The notes: generated by a model not told the origin, from the sequence alone. A stretch of DNA of 64,000 bases from an uncultured Lachnospiraceae bacterium (GCA_910584785.1 CAJUDX010000001.1:79322-143321), one strand, 5' to 3'. Shown: positions 50,411-59,460, numbered from the stretch's first letter. Numbers and translations are program-made.

Positions 50411-50431
50411 CCTGCTTAACAGTAACAATCC
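50404..50431 (-). promoter_or_regulatory. Ribonucleic antiterminator (RAT) of the PTS operon
   Basis: Minus strand: GGATTGTTACTG, then AAGCAGGCAAAACC, 28 bases in all. This matches the LicT/BglG target well, including the conserved GGATTGTTACTG and GGCAAAACC boxes. Confidence 0.9.
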
Positions 50432-50461
50432 ATTCTTTCTTCTGTTTTCTATCTATAAATT

Positions 50462-50490
50462 AATTTAACAGATTTTCACAGGAATGTCAA
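50462..50490 (-). promoter_or_regulatory. Promoter of the PTS operon
   Basis: Minus strand: consensus TTGACA (50485-50490), 17-base spacer, TAAATT (50462-50467), about 30 bases upstream of the RAT. Confidence 0.75.
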
Positions 50491-50574
50491 TTGTTTTTTT
50501 ATGATTTCTTTAGAATTTCTTAATAATTTTTCGCCCTTTGCCCAAAAACTACCGTGCAGATGTGTGAAAAATGA

Positions 50575-51603
50575 CTAAAACAGCGCAATTACCGACTGTC
50601 TTTCCACAATCTCTACATCCAGCGTGATCTGGCAGGGAGAGTCGTCCATACAGCTTTCGTCCTGAATTTTTTCCACTAATTTTTGTGCGGCAATCCTGGC
50701 TTTCTGTGCAATGTTTTGTGATACGGAGGTAAGCTTAGGAGTAGTGTACTGGCAGAGACTTAAATTATCATATCCGGTAATGGATAAGTCCACAGGAATC
50801 CTCAGCCCGCCCAGCCTTGCCCCTTCCATTACCCCGATGGCACATATATCTGCGGTCGTTACAACAGCCGATAAATGATTGCTCATCGCAGCAATTTTCT
50901 TCCCGGCAAATAAGCCTCCCTCATAGGATGGTTCACAGGGAATAACATAGTCCTCCCGAAAAGGAATCGAACATTCCTCCAAAGCCTCGCGGTAGCCAAG
51001 GAAACGTTCCGTAAGAATTGTACTGCTCTGATAATCGGCAGCAAAGGCGATATGGTTATGCCCCCGGTTGATCATATATTTTGTAGCCAGGTAAAGCCCT
51101 TTCCGATCGTCTGCGCAGATATTAATAACCTTTGGCGCCTTAAAAGGCTGGTCAAAGACAACAAAAGGACAGGGAGGTTTAGCGATAAAGTTATCTGCGT
51201 ATTTTAAAAAGTCCGGGTAGAGAAAGATAATTCCATCGACATTCCAGTTCTTTAAAAACTGTGACATATCTTTTTCCTTGGTTACGGAACGAAACATCAT
51301 ATAGTAGCCGTTCTTTCCAAGTTCTTTTTCGATAATCCCAATCATTGTGCTGACATAAGGATTTTCCAGGTAATTTTCATCCTGGTTGTTTACGGAGATA
51401 ATCACGCCGATAATATTGGAATTTTTCCTGGTCAGATTCCGGGCGGTCAGATTGGGGACATAGCCGCATTCTTTAATAATGGCATTGACTTTTTCTGTGG
51501 TCTGGGCTGAAACACGGCTGGATTTTCCGTTGATAACATTGGATACGGTCATCATACTGACACCCGCCTTGTCAGCAATATCTTTTAATGTTGTTTTTTC
51601 CAT
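50575..51603 (-). CDS. LacI-family transcriptional regulator
   Basis: A 342-residue repressor with an N-terminal helix-turn-helix (TLKDIADKAGVSMMTVSNVI) plus hinge helix (VPNLTARNLT) and a periplasmic-binding-protein-like effector domain (GVIISVNNQDENY, DGIIFLYP, DICAIGVMEGARLGG, SITGYDNLSLCQYTTPKLTSV). GGAAG lies upstream of the ATG. It diverges from the sugar ABC operon and probably binds the 12-bp palindrome at 51849-51860; the inducer is likely the transported oligosaccharide or a product. Confidence 0.95.
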   Translation of the reverse strand: MEKTTLKDIADKAGVSMMTVSNVINGKSSRVSAQTTEKVNAIIKECGYVPNLTARNLTRKNSNIIGVIISVNNQDENYLENPYVSTMIGIIEKELGKNGYYMMFRSVTKEKDMSQFLKNWNVDGIIFLYPDFLKYADNFIAKPPCPFVVFDQPFKAPKVINICADDRKGLYLATKYMINRGHNHIAFAADYQSSTILTERFLGYREALEECSIPFREDYVIPCEPSYEGGLFAGKKIAAMSNHLSAVVTTADICAIGVMEGARLGGLRIPVDLSITGYDNLSLCQYTTPKLTSVSQNIAQKARIAAQKLVEKIQDESCMDDSPCQITLDVEIVERQSVIALF

Positions 51604-51810
51604 AAATTTACTTCCTAAAGGTTTAATTTTTCTGATTATAGGTGCAAAAGGTTTATAACTGAGGGTGTTGCAGATTTATATTGTATTGTTAAATTTATTA
51701 TAACGTAATTGGAAGAAAATTGCAACTAACCAGATATAAAAAGAAAATAGTAAAACTGCATAAAAAAGATGAATAAAATCTAGTAAAAACATAAAATTCA
51801 GGATAAGTTG

Positions 51811-51839
51811 TTGACAAAAAGATTAGATTATGATAGTTT
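51811..51839 (+). promoter_or_regulatory. Promoter of the sugar ABC operon
   Basis: Consensus TTGACA (51811-51816), 17-base spacer, weak -10 TAGTTT (51834-51839). Confidence 0.55.
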
Positions 51840-51848
51840 ATTAATAGA

Positions 51849-51860
51849 TTTAGCGCTAAA
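51849..51860. promoter_or_regulatory. LacI-type operator of the sugar ABC operon
   Basis: Perfect 12-bp palindrome TTTAGCGCTAAA with the central CG typical of LacI-family sites, at about the transcription start. It probably binds the divergently encoded repressor. Confidence 0.75.
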
Positions 51861-51918
51861 CCAAAGGTACGAAATATAATAAATAAGAAAATTAAGAAAA
51901 TATGGAGGTAAGAGAATC

Positions 51919-53310
51919 ATGAAGAAAAGATTAACAGCAGCAGTTATGGCGGCAGCAGTGGCAGCTACGGCATTGACCGGGTGCGGCGGCGGGAGTGCTT
52001 CCGGCGGAGGATCATCTTCAGGCGGAAACGGGGGAGCAGCGCCGGCAGCAGAGGCACCGACAGAACCGTTTGGCGATACGATTAAGTATGACCCAAGTGT
52101 GGCAATCAATGACGGCAAGGATATCACTGTTGAGCTCTGGGAATGGGGCAGTGACGAGTTATTCCAGCAGGTGATTGACGGCTACCAGGCGATTCATCCG
52201 AATGTAACGATTAAACTGGTAAATAACCCATGGGAGGACTACTGGACGAAGCTTCCCCTGGCTTTAGACGGAGCAAACGGCCCGGCAATCTTTAATGTAC
52301 ATAACAGCTATCACGAGAACCTGATTAATTATATGGCGCCACTGGAGATTCCGTTAGAGGATCTGGAAGCTGATTTTACCGGTGTTGAAGCGCATGTGAT
52401 TGATGGAAAGGTTTACTATATTGACTACGGCATGATGACCGGCGCGGTTTATTATAATAAGGATATGTGGGAAGCTGCGGGTCTTACGGATGCTGATATT
52501 CCCAAGACCTGGGATGAGATGCGCGAAGTGGCAAAGAAACTGACCATTAAGGATGGCGACCGTTTAATTCAGGCAGGTTTAAACTTTAACGATGACTTCC
52601 ATCAGAACTATCTGTTGGGCTTAAATTACCAGTTAGGGGAGAACCTTTTCCTGGAAGACGGTAAAACTCCGAATGTAACTTCCGATGCGATGAAGCAGGT
52701 AATGCAGATGTTAGTGGATATGTACGAGGTTGATGGCGTAGGCTCGAAGGATTTCGGTGAGAAATGCGCGGACAGTTTTGGTCAGGGACAGTCGGCAATG
52801 GTGATGCAGTGGGGCCATTACTACAATACTTTAAATACCACCTGGACTGACATCAATTTCGGTGTATTTGAGATTCCTACTTTTGACGGCAATCCCTATG
52901 CTTACAACCGCTATAACGGCGAATCCAGCTTTGGCATCAACAAGAATGCTTCAGCAGAGCAGCAGGCGGTAGCACAGGATTTTGTAAAATATTTCCTTGC
53001 CAATGACGATGCACAGATTGCCTTTAACCTGGCGATGAGTACCTTCCCGGCAAAGAAATCTTTAGCGGACAGCGAAGCAATTATGGCTAACCCGTCCTTA
53101 AGCATCTTATCTGAGCATATTGACCACTATATCTGGCCAGGTCCGATGCCGGCTACGGTAGAAACCTCCTTAAAGACTGCAGGACAGAATATTTTCTTTA
53201 ACGGCATGGATGTTGGTACTGCATTAGAAGAGGCACAGCAGTCCATTATCCGCGATATGAGCAGCAGCAGTTTTACATCGGTAGAGCATTTATATAAGTA
53301 TGCAAAATAA
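51919..53310 (+). CDS. Sugar ABC transporter substrate-binding lipoprotein
   Basis: Extracellular sugar-binding protein of 463 residues. The lipoprotein signal peptide has a lipobox LTGC (Cys22) after an Ala/Val-rich helix, then a Gly/Ser-rich linker (about 23-45). The mature part is a family 1 (CUT1) solute-binding fold with VELWEWGSDELFQQVIDGY and GEKCADSFGQGQSAMVMQWG. GGAGG precedes the ATG. It is the first gene of an operon with two permeases and a GH31 glycosidase, so the ligand is probably an alpha-linked oligosaccharide. A MITE-like hairpin separates it from the permeases. Confidence 0.94.
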   Translation: MKKRLTAAVMAAAVAATALTGCGGGSASGGGSSSGGNGGAAPAAEAPTEPFGDTIKYDPSVAINDGKDITVELWEWGSDELFQQVIDGYQAIHPNVTIKLVNNPWEDYWTKLPLALDGANGPAIFNVHNSYHENLINYMAPLEIPLEDLEADFTGVEAHVIDGKVYYIDYGMMTGAVYYNKDMWEAAGLTDADIPKTWDEMREVAKKLTIKDGDRLIQAGLNFNDDFHQNYLLGLNYQLGENLFLEDGKTPNVTSDAMKQVMQMLVDMYEVDGVGSKDFGEKCADSFGQGQSAMVMQWGHYYNTLNTTWTDINFGVFEIPTFDGNPYAYNRYNGESSFGINKNASAEQQAVAQDFVKYFLANDDAQIAFNLAMSTFPAKKSLADSEAIMANPSLSILSEHIDHYIWPGPMPATVETSLKTAGQNIFFNGMDVGTALEEAQQSIIRDMSSSSFTSVEHLYKYAK

Positions 53311-53339
53311 GCCGGAGAATTAAAGCTGCACATAAAAGA

Positions 53340-53446
53340 GGGGCCTGTCGCAAAGTGTAATGTATGCACCATAGGTGGATCAAACTCTTGTGGTTTCCGC
53401 AGTATATCATGCATTATGCATTTAGTTGTTATTTTGCAACAGCCCC
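53340..53446. mobile_element. MITE-like hairpin element, copy B
   Basis: A 107-base imperfect palindrome related to copy A (46910-47008). It starts GGGGCCTGTCGCAAA and ends TTTTGCAACAGCCCC, with internal matches TATATCATGCA and an apex near CAAAC-TCTTGTG-GTTTC. It lies between the binding-protein gene and the first permease gene and could act as a partial terminator or mRNA-stabilising hairpin. Confidence 0.7.
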
Positions 53447-53538
53447 TTCAGGAACATGTTTGAAAATTACAGCTGGCAGAAAATCATGTTCCAACATGCT
53501 CTAAAAAGTGCTCTCAAAAAACAAATGGAGGGAAATCT

Positions 53539-54417
53539 ATGTTTAAAAAATCACATCCTTTGCAGAGTAAAAGTGAAATTGCCCTGCGAAATATTGTTGT
53601 CCTTGGCATGATATTGTTCTTCTCCGTATTTTTAATTGCTCCCATTGCCATCGCCTTTGCAGGAAGCTTTCATGAGTGGAATCCGCTGAGCGGAACCTAT
53701 CGTTTTTTAGGCTTGCAAAACTATAAAGAGGTTTTAATCAGTTCTTTGTTCTGGAAATCGCTGTGGAATACGGTGATTTTCTCGGTTGTGGTAATTATCT
53801 TCCGTGTGGGCCTTGGTTTAGCCATTGCCTATGCCGTGTATTCCTCATTAGTGAAGTATAAAAGCTTTTTCCGCACTGTATTTTATATGCCGGTGGTTAC
53901 GCCGATGGTTGCTGTAGCCTTTGTCTGGAAGTTTATGTACAACCCGCAGATCGGCACGATTAATCAGATTTTCGGTCTGGATATCAACTGGCTGATGAAC
54001 CCGAAAACAGCGCTGATTGCCGTAATTATTATGACCATCTGGAAAGACTTCGGCTATGCGGTGGTTATGTACATGGCAGGGCTTTACTCCCTTCCTTCGG
54101 ATGCTTTGGAGGCAGCAAAGGTGGACGGGGCAAATTCATGGCAGAACTTCCGTTACATTACGTTTCCGCTGTTAAAGCCAATGACACTGTTTGTTACGAT
54201 TACTTCGATTATTTCTTATATTCAGGCTTATGTGCAGATCCTGATTATGACTGAAGGCGGACCGGGAACGGCAACCTACCTTTCCTCGTACATTATTTAC
54301 GACGAGGCGTTTGTAAAATATAACTTCGGCTATGCGTCGGCATTGTCCTTTGTGCTCTTTATTATCACGGGAATCTTTACCTGGCTTTCCTTTAAGGTGT
54401 CAGGCAATGAAGAATAG
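53539..54417 (+). CDS. Sugar ABC transporter permease (MalF/UgpA type)
   Basis: Membrane subunit of 292 residues with about six helices. The conserved cytoplasmic EAA loop that contacts the ATPase reads DALEAAKVDGANSWQNFRYI followed by TFPLLKP. GGAGG lies upstream of the ATG. The second permease follows nine bases later. No ATP-binding subunit is encoded in the operon; Firmicutes CUT1 importers usually share a global MsmK/MsmX-type ATPase encoded elsewhere. Confidence 0.95.
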   Translation: MFKKSHPLQSKSEIALRNIVVLGMILFFSVFLIAPIAIAFAGSFHEWNPLSGTYRFLGLQNYKEVLISSLFWKSLWNTVIFSVVVIIFRVGLGLAIAYAVYSSLVKYKSFFRTVFYMPVVTPMVAVAFVWKFMYNPQIGTINQIFGLDINWLMNPKTALIAVIIMTIWKDFGYAVVMYMAGLYSLPSDALEAAKVDGANSWQNFRYITFPLLKPMTLFVTITSIISYIQAYVQILIMTEGGPGTATYLSSYIIYDEAFVKYNFGYASALSFVLFIITGIFTWLSFKVSGNEE

Positions 54418-54426
54418 GAGGGAGTT

Positions 54427-55248
54427 ATGAGAAGAAAAATAAGTACAATTGCGCTGAATGTGCTTCTTATTGTATTGGGACTGGTTACGGTTTATCCTTT
54501 TGTCTGGATGTTAAGCTCTTCCTTTAAGCAGAATAAAGAGATTATGGCATTGGAGCAGCATCTTTTGCCGCAGTTTTTTACGGTAAAGAACTACATTACC
54601 ATGAATTCCCGGTTTAATTTTATGCGGTTTTTTGCAAACAGCTTGCTGGTAACGATTGTGGTAACTCTGGCGGTAATTTATACCAGTACGATTTGTGGGT
54701 TTGTGCTGAGTAAGTATAAATTTAAGGGGAGAAATCTGCTGTTTGGCTTTGTTCTTTCTACGATGATGATTCCCTGGTGCGTTACGATTATTCCCAAGTA
54801 TTCTATGATTCAGAATTTTGGATGGCTGGATAGTTATAAGGCGCTGATTATTCCTGCATTATTTAGCGGGTTTGGAATTTTTAATATGAAGCAGCATATT
54901 GCGACACTGCCGGATGAGATTTTGGAGGCGGCGAGAATCGACGGAGCGGATGAGTTTTTTATCTTCCATCGGATTATTTTCCCTATGGCAAAGAACGGGA
55001 TTTCCAGCATTGCGATTTTCCAGTTTTTATGGACATGGGAGGATTATTTGTGGCCGTATTTGGTTATCAGTGCGAAGGAAAAACAGTTATTGTCGGTGGG
55101 ACTTAAGATGTTCAGCGGACAGTACTCTACGGATTACGGTGCATTATTTGCGGCGACGGCAATCTCCATTATTCCTGTATTGCTGATTTATGTGGTGTTC
55201 CAGAAGCAGTTTATAGCAGGGGTGGCTTCGGCAGCGGTAAAAGGGTGA
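54427..55248 (+). CDS. Sugar ABC transporter permease (MalG/UgpE type)
   Basis: Second membrane subunit, 273 residues, about six helices. The EAA loop reads EILEAARIDGADEFFIFHRI followed by IFPMAK. GGAGG lies upstream of the ATG. It forms the heterodimeric pore with the preceding permease. A GH31 glycosidase gene follows after 156 bases. Confidence 0.95.
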   Translation: MRRKISTIALNVLLIVLGLVTVYPFVWMLSSSFKQNKEIMALEQHLLPQFFTVKNYITMNSRFNFMRFFANSLLVTIVVTLAVIYTSTICGFVLSKYKFKGRNLLFGFVLSTMMIPWCVTIIPKYSMIQNFGWLDSYKALIIPALFSGFGIFNMKQHIATLPDEILEAARIDGADEFFIFHRIIFPMAKNGISSIAIFQFLWTWEDYLWPYLVISAKEKQLLSVGLKMFSGQYSTDYGALFAATAISIIPVLLIYVVFQKQFIAGVASAAVKG

Positions 55249-55404
55249 TGGTAAGGCTTTTTTAAGGCGTTTGGCTGTTGGTTTTTTAGGCTGCTGGCAT
55301 GCTTTTTTGCTACAGCAAAGCGGATGGACGTTGTTCCCTGATTTACCATATCGTAGAACACAGTAAGCAGCTTGACAATTATTATAAGAAAGGGTCAGTT
55401 CGAC

Positions 55405-57846
55405 ATGAAAGATATTTACAAGATTAGTACACGCCCAATTTCAATCGGGGAAAATCAAATCCGGGGAGAGAAGTATCGGATTACGATGCTTACGGAGGGG
55501 CTGGTTCGGCTGGAATACTGCGAAGACGGAGTTTTTGAAGATCGGCCTACGCAGATGGCATTGCATCGCGATTTTCCGAAAACCGAGTTTCATTTGATTC
55601 ATAACCCGGATGGGATTGAGATCCATACGTCGCGGATACAGCTGATTTATAATGAGAAAGCGTTTTCCGCCAATGGATTAAGTATACAGGTTAAGGGAAA
55701 TTTAAGTGCTTATCACAGCATCTGGCGCTTTGGGGAAGCGGTTCATGATTTGGGCGGTACGGCAAGGACGCTGGATATGGCTGACGGAGAAGTAAAACTG
55801 GATCATGGTGTGGTTTCACAGTTTGGTTATTCTCTGCTGGATGACAGCCGTTCGCAGGTGCTTCTGGAGGATGGCTGGCTGGAACCGAGGAAAAAGGGAA
55901 TCTGGGATTTATATTTCTTTGGCTATGGGCATGATTATAAACAGGCATTAAAAGACTTTTATTTCCTCTGCGGGAAAACGCCGATGCTTCCACGTTATGC
56001 CTTGGGGAACTGGTGGAGCCGTTATTATCCGTACACGGAGAAAAGTTATACGGAACTGATGGATCGTTTTGCTAAGGAAAATCTTCCGTTTACGGTGGCG
56101 ATTATCGATACAGAATGGCATGTAATGGATATCGATGAGAAGTACGGAAGCGGATGGACAGGTTATACCTGGAACCGCGAATACTTCCCTGAACCAGAAC
56201 GATTCCTCGGCGAGCTTCACCGGCGGGGGATGTATACGGCTTTGAATATTCATCCGGCAGAGGGCGTGAAAGCGCATGAGGAAATGTATGTGGATATGGC
56301 GAAGGCCATGGGTGTGGACTATGCCAATGAAGATCCGGTGAACTGTGATTTGGCTGATCCGAAGTTTATTGAGAATTATTTTACGTATCTTCATCATCCA
56401 AGGGAAGATGAAGGTGTGGACTTCTGGTGGATTGACTGGCAGCAGGGAACAAGCTGTAAGGTGGAAGGGCTTGATCCGCTTTGGATATTGAATCATTATC
56501 ATTTTTTGGATAATGCAAAGAGCGGCAAGAGGCCAATGACATTTTCGCGTTATGCCGGGCCGGGAAGTCATCGCTATCCGGTTGGGTTTTCCGGGGATAC
56601 GATTGTCACCTGGAAGTCTTTAGACTTTCAGCCGTATTTTACGATAAATGCGACGAATATTGGTTATGGCTGGTGGAGCCATGATATTGGCGGTCATATG
56701 ATGGGATATAAGGATGATGAACTGGTAGCACGCTGGACGCAATTTGGGGTGTATTCGCCGATTATGCGTCTGCACAGTTCCCGAAGTGAGTTTAACGGGA
56801 AAGAGCCGTGGCGGTTTAAGAAGGAAACCGAGATTGCCATGGGAGAGGCACTGCGCCATCGTCATCGGATGATGCCTTACCTGTATTCGATGAATTATCG
56901 GAGTTTTCAGGAGGATATGCCGATAGTTGAGCCGATGTATTATGAGTATCCAGAGGAAAAAGAGGCATATCAGGTTAAGAACCAGTATTATTTTGGAAGT
57001 GAGTTAATCGTTGCCCCGATTACGGAAAAGCGGGCTGCGGGGCTGAATGTGGCAGGGACGAAGGTCTGGCTGCCAAAGGGCATCTGGTATGATATTGATA
57101 CGGGGATGATGTATGAGGGCGGTCGGAGTATCAGGATGTATCGGGATATTAACCACATTCCTGTGCTGGCGAAGGCCGGGGGAATTATACCGCTGACGGA
57201 AGAAATTTCTGCGCCGGAGGCGGGGAAGAACCCGGATTCATTGAGAATTGTCGTGCATGCAGGGGCAGACGGGGAGTTTGTGCTTTATGAGGATGACAAT
57301 GTTACCTTAGCCTATGCAGATGGCGTTTGCGCAAAGACACGGATGCTGTATAGGGAAGTTAGGGAACAGGAAGAACGGGAAGGCAAAGGCGGCAGGGCAG
57401 TATTTGTTATGGAGCCGACGCAGGGAGAGTTAAGCCTGATCCCGGCGCAGCGGGAGATTACCGTGGAGTTTACCGGGTTTTTGCCGGAGGCAGTTAAGGA
57501 TGCCGAGGTAATCCTGGATGGGGAAATCCTGGATGGGGAGCAGATGAGCGTTTCCTATGATAAGAACAGGCAGGCGGTTGTGGTTTGGATCGAGACAGTG
57601 AAAACAGGGGAGAAGTTAGCGATTTCTCTTCCGTTAGCTCTTAGGTCAAAGGAAAATGCTGTGGACAAAAGAATCTATGACTTTTTAAATCAGGCGGAGA
57701 TTTCCTTTGTGCAAAAGGATGAGATCTTTGAACTAGTAAAGAAGGAGAGAAGGATTCCTGTGCTCCTTTCCCAGTTAAGTGTTATGGGGATTGACCATGC
57801 GCTTTATGAAGTACTGGCGGAATTGCTGACAGGGATGATGGCGTAA
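55405..57846 (+). CDS. GH31 family alpha-glycosidase
   Basis: A cytoplasmic glycoside hydrolase of 813 residues with no signal peptide. The start at 55405 (MKDIYKISTRPISIG) has AAAGGG upstream; a longer TTG frame from 55372 is unlikely. It has an N-terminal beta-sandwich, then the barrel with nucleophile Asp344 (DFWWIDWQQG) and acid/base Asp398 (GFSGDT), and GGHMMGY, SPIMRLHSS. A C-terminal helical extension (about 750-813) follows the usual beta-domains. It probably cleaves the oligosaccharide brought in by the ABC system. The WIDWQQG nucleophile motif differs from the WLDMNE of classical alpha-glucosidases, so other alpha-glycosidic specificities (for example alpha-galactosaminide or alpha-galactoside) are possible. 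Confidence 0.92.
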   Translation: MKDIYKISTRPISIGENQIRGEKYRITMLTEGLVRLEYCEDGVFEDRPTQMALHRDFPKTEFHLIHNPDGIEIHTSRIQLIYNEKAFSANGLSIQVKGNLSAYHSIWRFGEAVHDLGGTARTLDMADGEVKLDHGVVSQFGYSLLDDSRSQVLLEDGWLEPRKKGIWDLYFFGYGHDYKQALKDFYFLCGKTPMLPRYALGNWWSRYYPYTEKSYTELMDRFAKENLPFTVAIIDTEWHVMDIDEKYGSGWTGYTWNREYFPEPERFLGELHRRGMYTALNIHPAEGVKAHEEMYVDMAKAMGVDYANEDPVNCDLADPKFIENYFTYLHHPREDEGVDFWWIDWQQGTSCKVEGLDPLWILNHYHFLDNAKSGKRPMTFSRYAGPGSHRYPVGFSGDTIVTWKSLDFQPYFTINATNIGYGWWSHDIGGHMMGYKDDELVARWTQFGVYSPIMRLHSSRSEFNGKEPWRFKKETEIAMGEALRHRHRMMPYLYSMNYRSFQEDMPIVEPMYYEYPEEKEAYQVKNQYYFGSELIVAPITEKRAAGLNVAGTKVWLPKGIWYDIDTGMMYEGGRSIRMYRDINHIPVLAKAGGIIPLTEEISAPEAGKNPDSLRIVVHAGADGEFVLYEDDNVTLAYADGVCAKTRMLYREVREQEEREGKGGRAVFVMEPTQGELSLIPAQREITVEFTGFLPEAVKDAEVILDGEILDGEQMSVSYDKNRQAVVVWIETVKTGEKLAISLPLALRSKENAVDKRIYDFLNQAEISFVQKDEIFELVKKERRIPVLLSQLSVMGIDHALYEVLAELLTGMMA

Positions 57847-57973
57847 GATGCTGGAAAAGTCTTTTGATGCTCCTGCAATTTTATGAATGGAAAGCTGTTT
57901 TTTTAGCAATATGGTTTTTGGAAATGCTTTAAAGATGAATTGAACTGAAAAAGCAGCAAAATATAGTGATTAG

Positions 57974-58007
57974 AGAGAAGTGGAATGATTTCTGCTTCTC
58001 TTTTTTT
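57974..58007 (+). terminator. Terminator of the sugar operon
   Basis: AGAGAAG (57974-57980) pairs with CTTCTCT (57995-58001), followed by T7. The stretch 58010-58200 beyond it shows no recognisable feature. Confidence 0.8.
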
Positions 58008-58202
58008 CAGGTAATTTCAGATCAATTTAGGAGAACATGTGAACCTGGAAGAATGATTGCAAAAGAGAAAGAGTTATGGTAATATGGGTACATGAAAGAA
58101 GGCGGAGATATATTCCAAAAGTTGAGGGTCAAATTTGCTGGATGATGAAAGAGATGAAAGAAAAATGTTAAAGAAAAAGGGGTTAGGGTAATCAGAGAAA
58201 AA

Positions 58203-58247
58203 TAAAAAACAAGGCTTTTCAACACTTGGAAATGTTAAAAAACCTTG
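58203..58247 (-). terminator. Terminator of tRNA-Pro
   Basis: Minus strand: a CAAGG...CCTTG stem of about 15 pairs with some mismatches, ending in T6, immediately downstream of the tRNA. Confidence 0.7.
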
Positions 58248-58263
58248 ATTTATCAGCTTTTCA

Positions 58264-58337
58264 TCGGGGCAACAGGATTTGAACCTGCGACCTCTCGGCC
58301 CCCAGCCGAGCGCGCTACCAAGCTACGCCATACCCCG
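58264..58337 (-). tRNA. tRNA-Pro (GGG)
   Basis: A 74-base cloverleaf. Acceptor CGGGGTA/TGCCCCG with one wobble, D-arm with GGTAGCGCGC, anticodon stem CTCGG/CCGAG with loop CTGGGGG (anticodon GGG), and T-arm GCAGG-TTCAAAT-CCTGT. The discriminator is A; CCA is not encoded. It stands alone between convergent and divergent protein genes. Confidence 0.95.
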
Positions 58338-58415
58338 CTCGATTTCTTATTATAGCAAAAAGATCGTGATTTGAAAAGACCTTTTTTTATTTTTTTTGGA
58401 GGAAATAGAATTGGT

Positions 58416-59234
58416 ATGAATTTAGAGGAAAAAAAGCCTGACCGCAGGTCGATTATTAGTTTTGATTTAGATATGACATTGCTTGACCATCGTACATATC
58501 AGATACCGGACAGTGCCATGAAGGCCGTGGAGCGTTTGCGGAGGAATCATAGGATTGTGATTGCCTCCGGGCGGGATATGGATAATTATTATAGCTGTTC
58601 GTTTCGTGACCAGCTTGAGCCGGATGGGATTATTCATTTGAACGGGACAAAGGTTACTGCCGGAGATGCGTTGGTGTATAATCATTTTATGGACAGGGAT
58701 TTGTTGCATGAACTTCTTCATTTTGCCATGGAGCATGGGCTTAGTCTTGGGGTGACGATTGACGGGAAGGATTATTATACCTGCCCGGAGGCGGTGATTG
58801 CTCATGATAGGGCAAAATGGGGGGATGTGGGGCGGCGTTTTGCCGATGCGGAGATTTTGTTTTCGCTGCCGGTTCGGACACTGGCCTATATCGGAGGAGA
58901 GGATGGGGCAATGCTTTTGGAAGCGAGATTTCCGCAGGTGAAGTGTCCCATGTTTGCCGGGAAGGTGGGGGCAGATGTTGTGGAAAAGGAGGCATCTAAG
59001 GCTGAAGGGTTGCGCAGACTCTGTGCGTTTTGGGGAGTTGAGATGCGAAATACGGCAGCTTTTGGCGACAGTATGAATGATGTGGAGATAATCAGGGAAG
59101 CGGGCATTGGGATTGCCATGGGAAATAGTGTGCCGGAGCTTAAGGAGGAGGCTGATTATATCGCCCCTCATATCCGGGAAGATGGGGTTTACCGTGCCTG
59201 TGTGCATTTTCAGTGGTTTGAAAATTTTGTGTAA
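58416..59234 (+). CDS. HAD-superfamily hydrolase (Cof type)
   Basis: A phosphatase of 272 residues from the ATG at 58416. GGAGG (58398-58402) is 13 bases upstream, rather long; no better start is visible. HAD motif I is ISFDLDMTLLD near the N-terminus, motif II is VIASGRD, and motif IV FGDSMNDVEIIREAG, with VKCPMFAGKVGADVVEKEASKAEGL around motif III. The C2B cap lies between motifs II and III, as in Cof/YkrA phosphatases acting on small sugar or nucleotide phosphates. Substrate unknown. The end of the gene runs into the 32-bp repeat array. Confidence 0.9.
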   Translation: MNLEEKKPDRRSIISFDLDMTLLDHRTYQIPDSAMKAVERLRRNHRIVIASGRDMDNYYSCSFRDQLEPDGIIHLNGTKVTAGDALVYNHFMDRDLLHELLHFAMEHGLSLGVTIDGKDYYTCPEAVIAHDRAKWGDVGRRFADAEILFSLPVRTLAYIGGEDGAMLLEARFPQVKCPMFAGKVGADVVEKEASKAEGLRRLCAFWGVEMRNTAAFGDSMNDVEIIREAGIGIAMGNSVPELKEEADYIAPHIREDGVYRACVHFQWFENFV

Positions 59235-59236
59235 TC

Positions 59237-59460
59237 TGCGGTCTTATAAGATGAATGTTAGCACAATTTGCGGTCTTATAAGATGAATGTTAGCACAATT
59301 TGCGGTGTTATAAGGTGAATGTTAGCGCAACCTGCGGTGTTATAAGATGAATGTTAGCGCAACCTGCGGTGTTATAAGGTGAATGTTAGCGCAATCTTCA
59401 GTGTCATAAGGTGAATGTTTGTGTAATCTGTGGTATTATAGGATGAAAGTTTAAAAGATA
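59237..59460. repeat. 32-bp tandem repeat array (7 units) before lpd
   Basis: Units begin at 59237, 59269, 59301, 59333, 59365, 59397 and 59429. Units 1 and 2 are identical, 3-5 nearly so, and 6-7 diverged. The consensus includes GCGGTGTTATAAGRTGAATG; units 1-2 carry the 10-bp palindrome TCTTATAAGA. The period is not a multiple of three and no frame is open across it. It fills the whole space between the HAD gene and the lpd ribosome binding site. Confidence 0.92.

Larger units (their letters stand above)
51604..51918 (+). other. Divergent regulatory region between lacI-type gene and ABC operon
   Basis: 315 bases without a gene, AT-rich. On the minus strand TATAAT at 51635-51640 could be the -10 of the repressor gene, but no good -35 is seen. 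On the plus strand it holds the ABC operon promoter and operator (listed separately). Confidence 0.6.

Noticed and set aside
59237..59460. Tandem array as a CRISPR
   Set aside because: Units are contiguous with no spacers and no cas genes are near; it is a simple tandem repeat.
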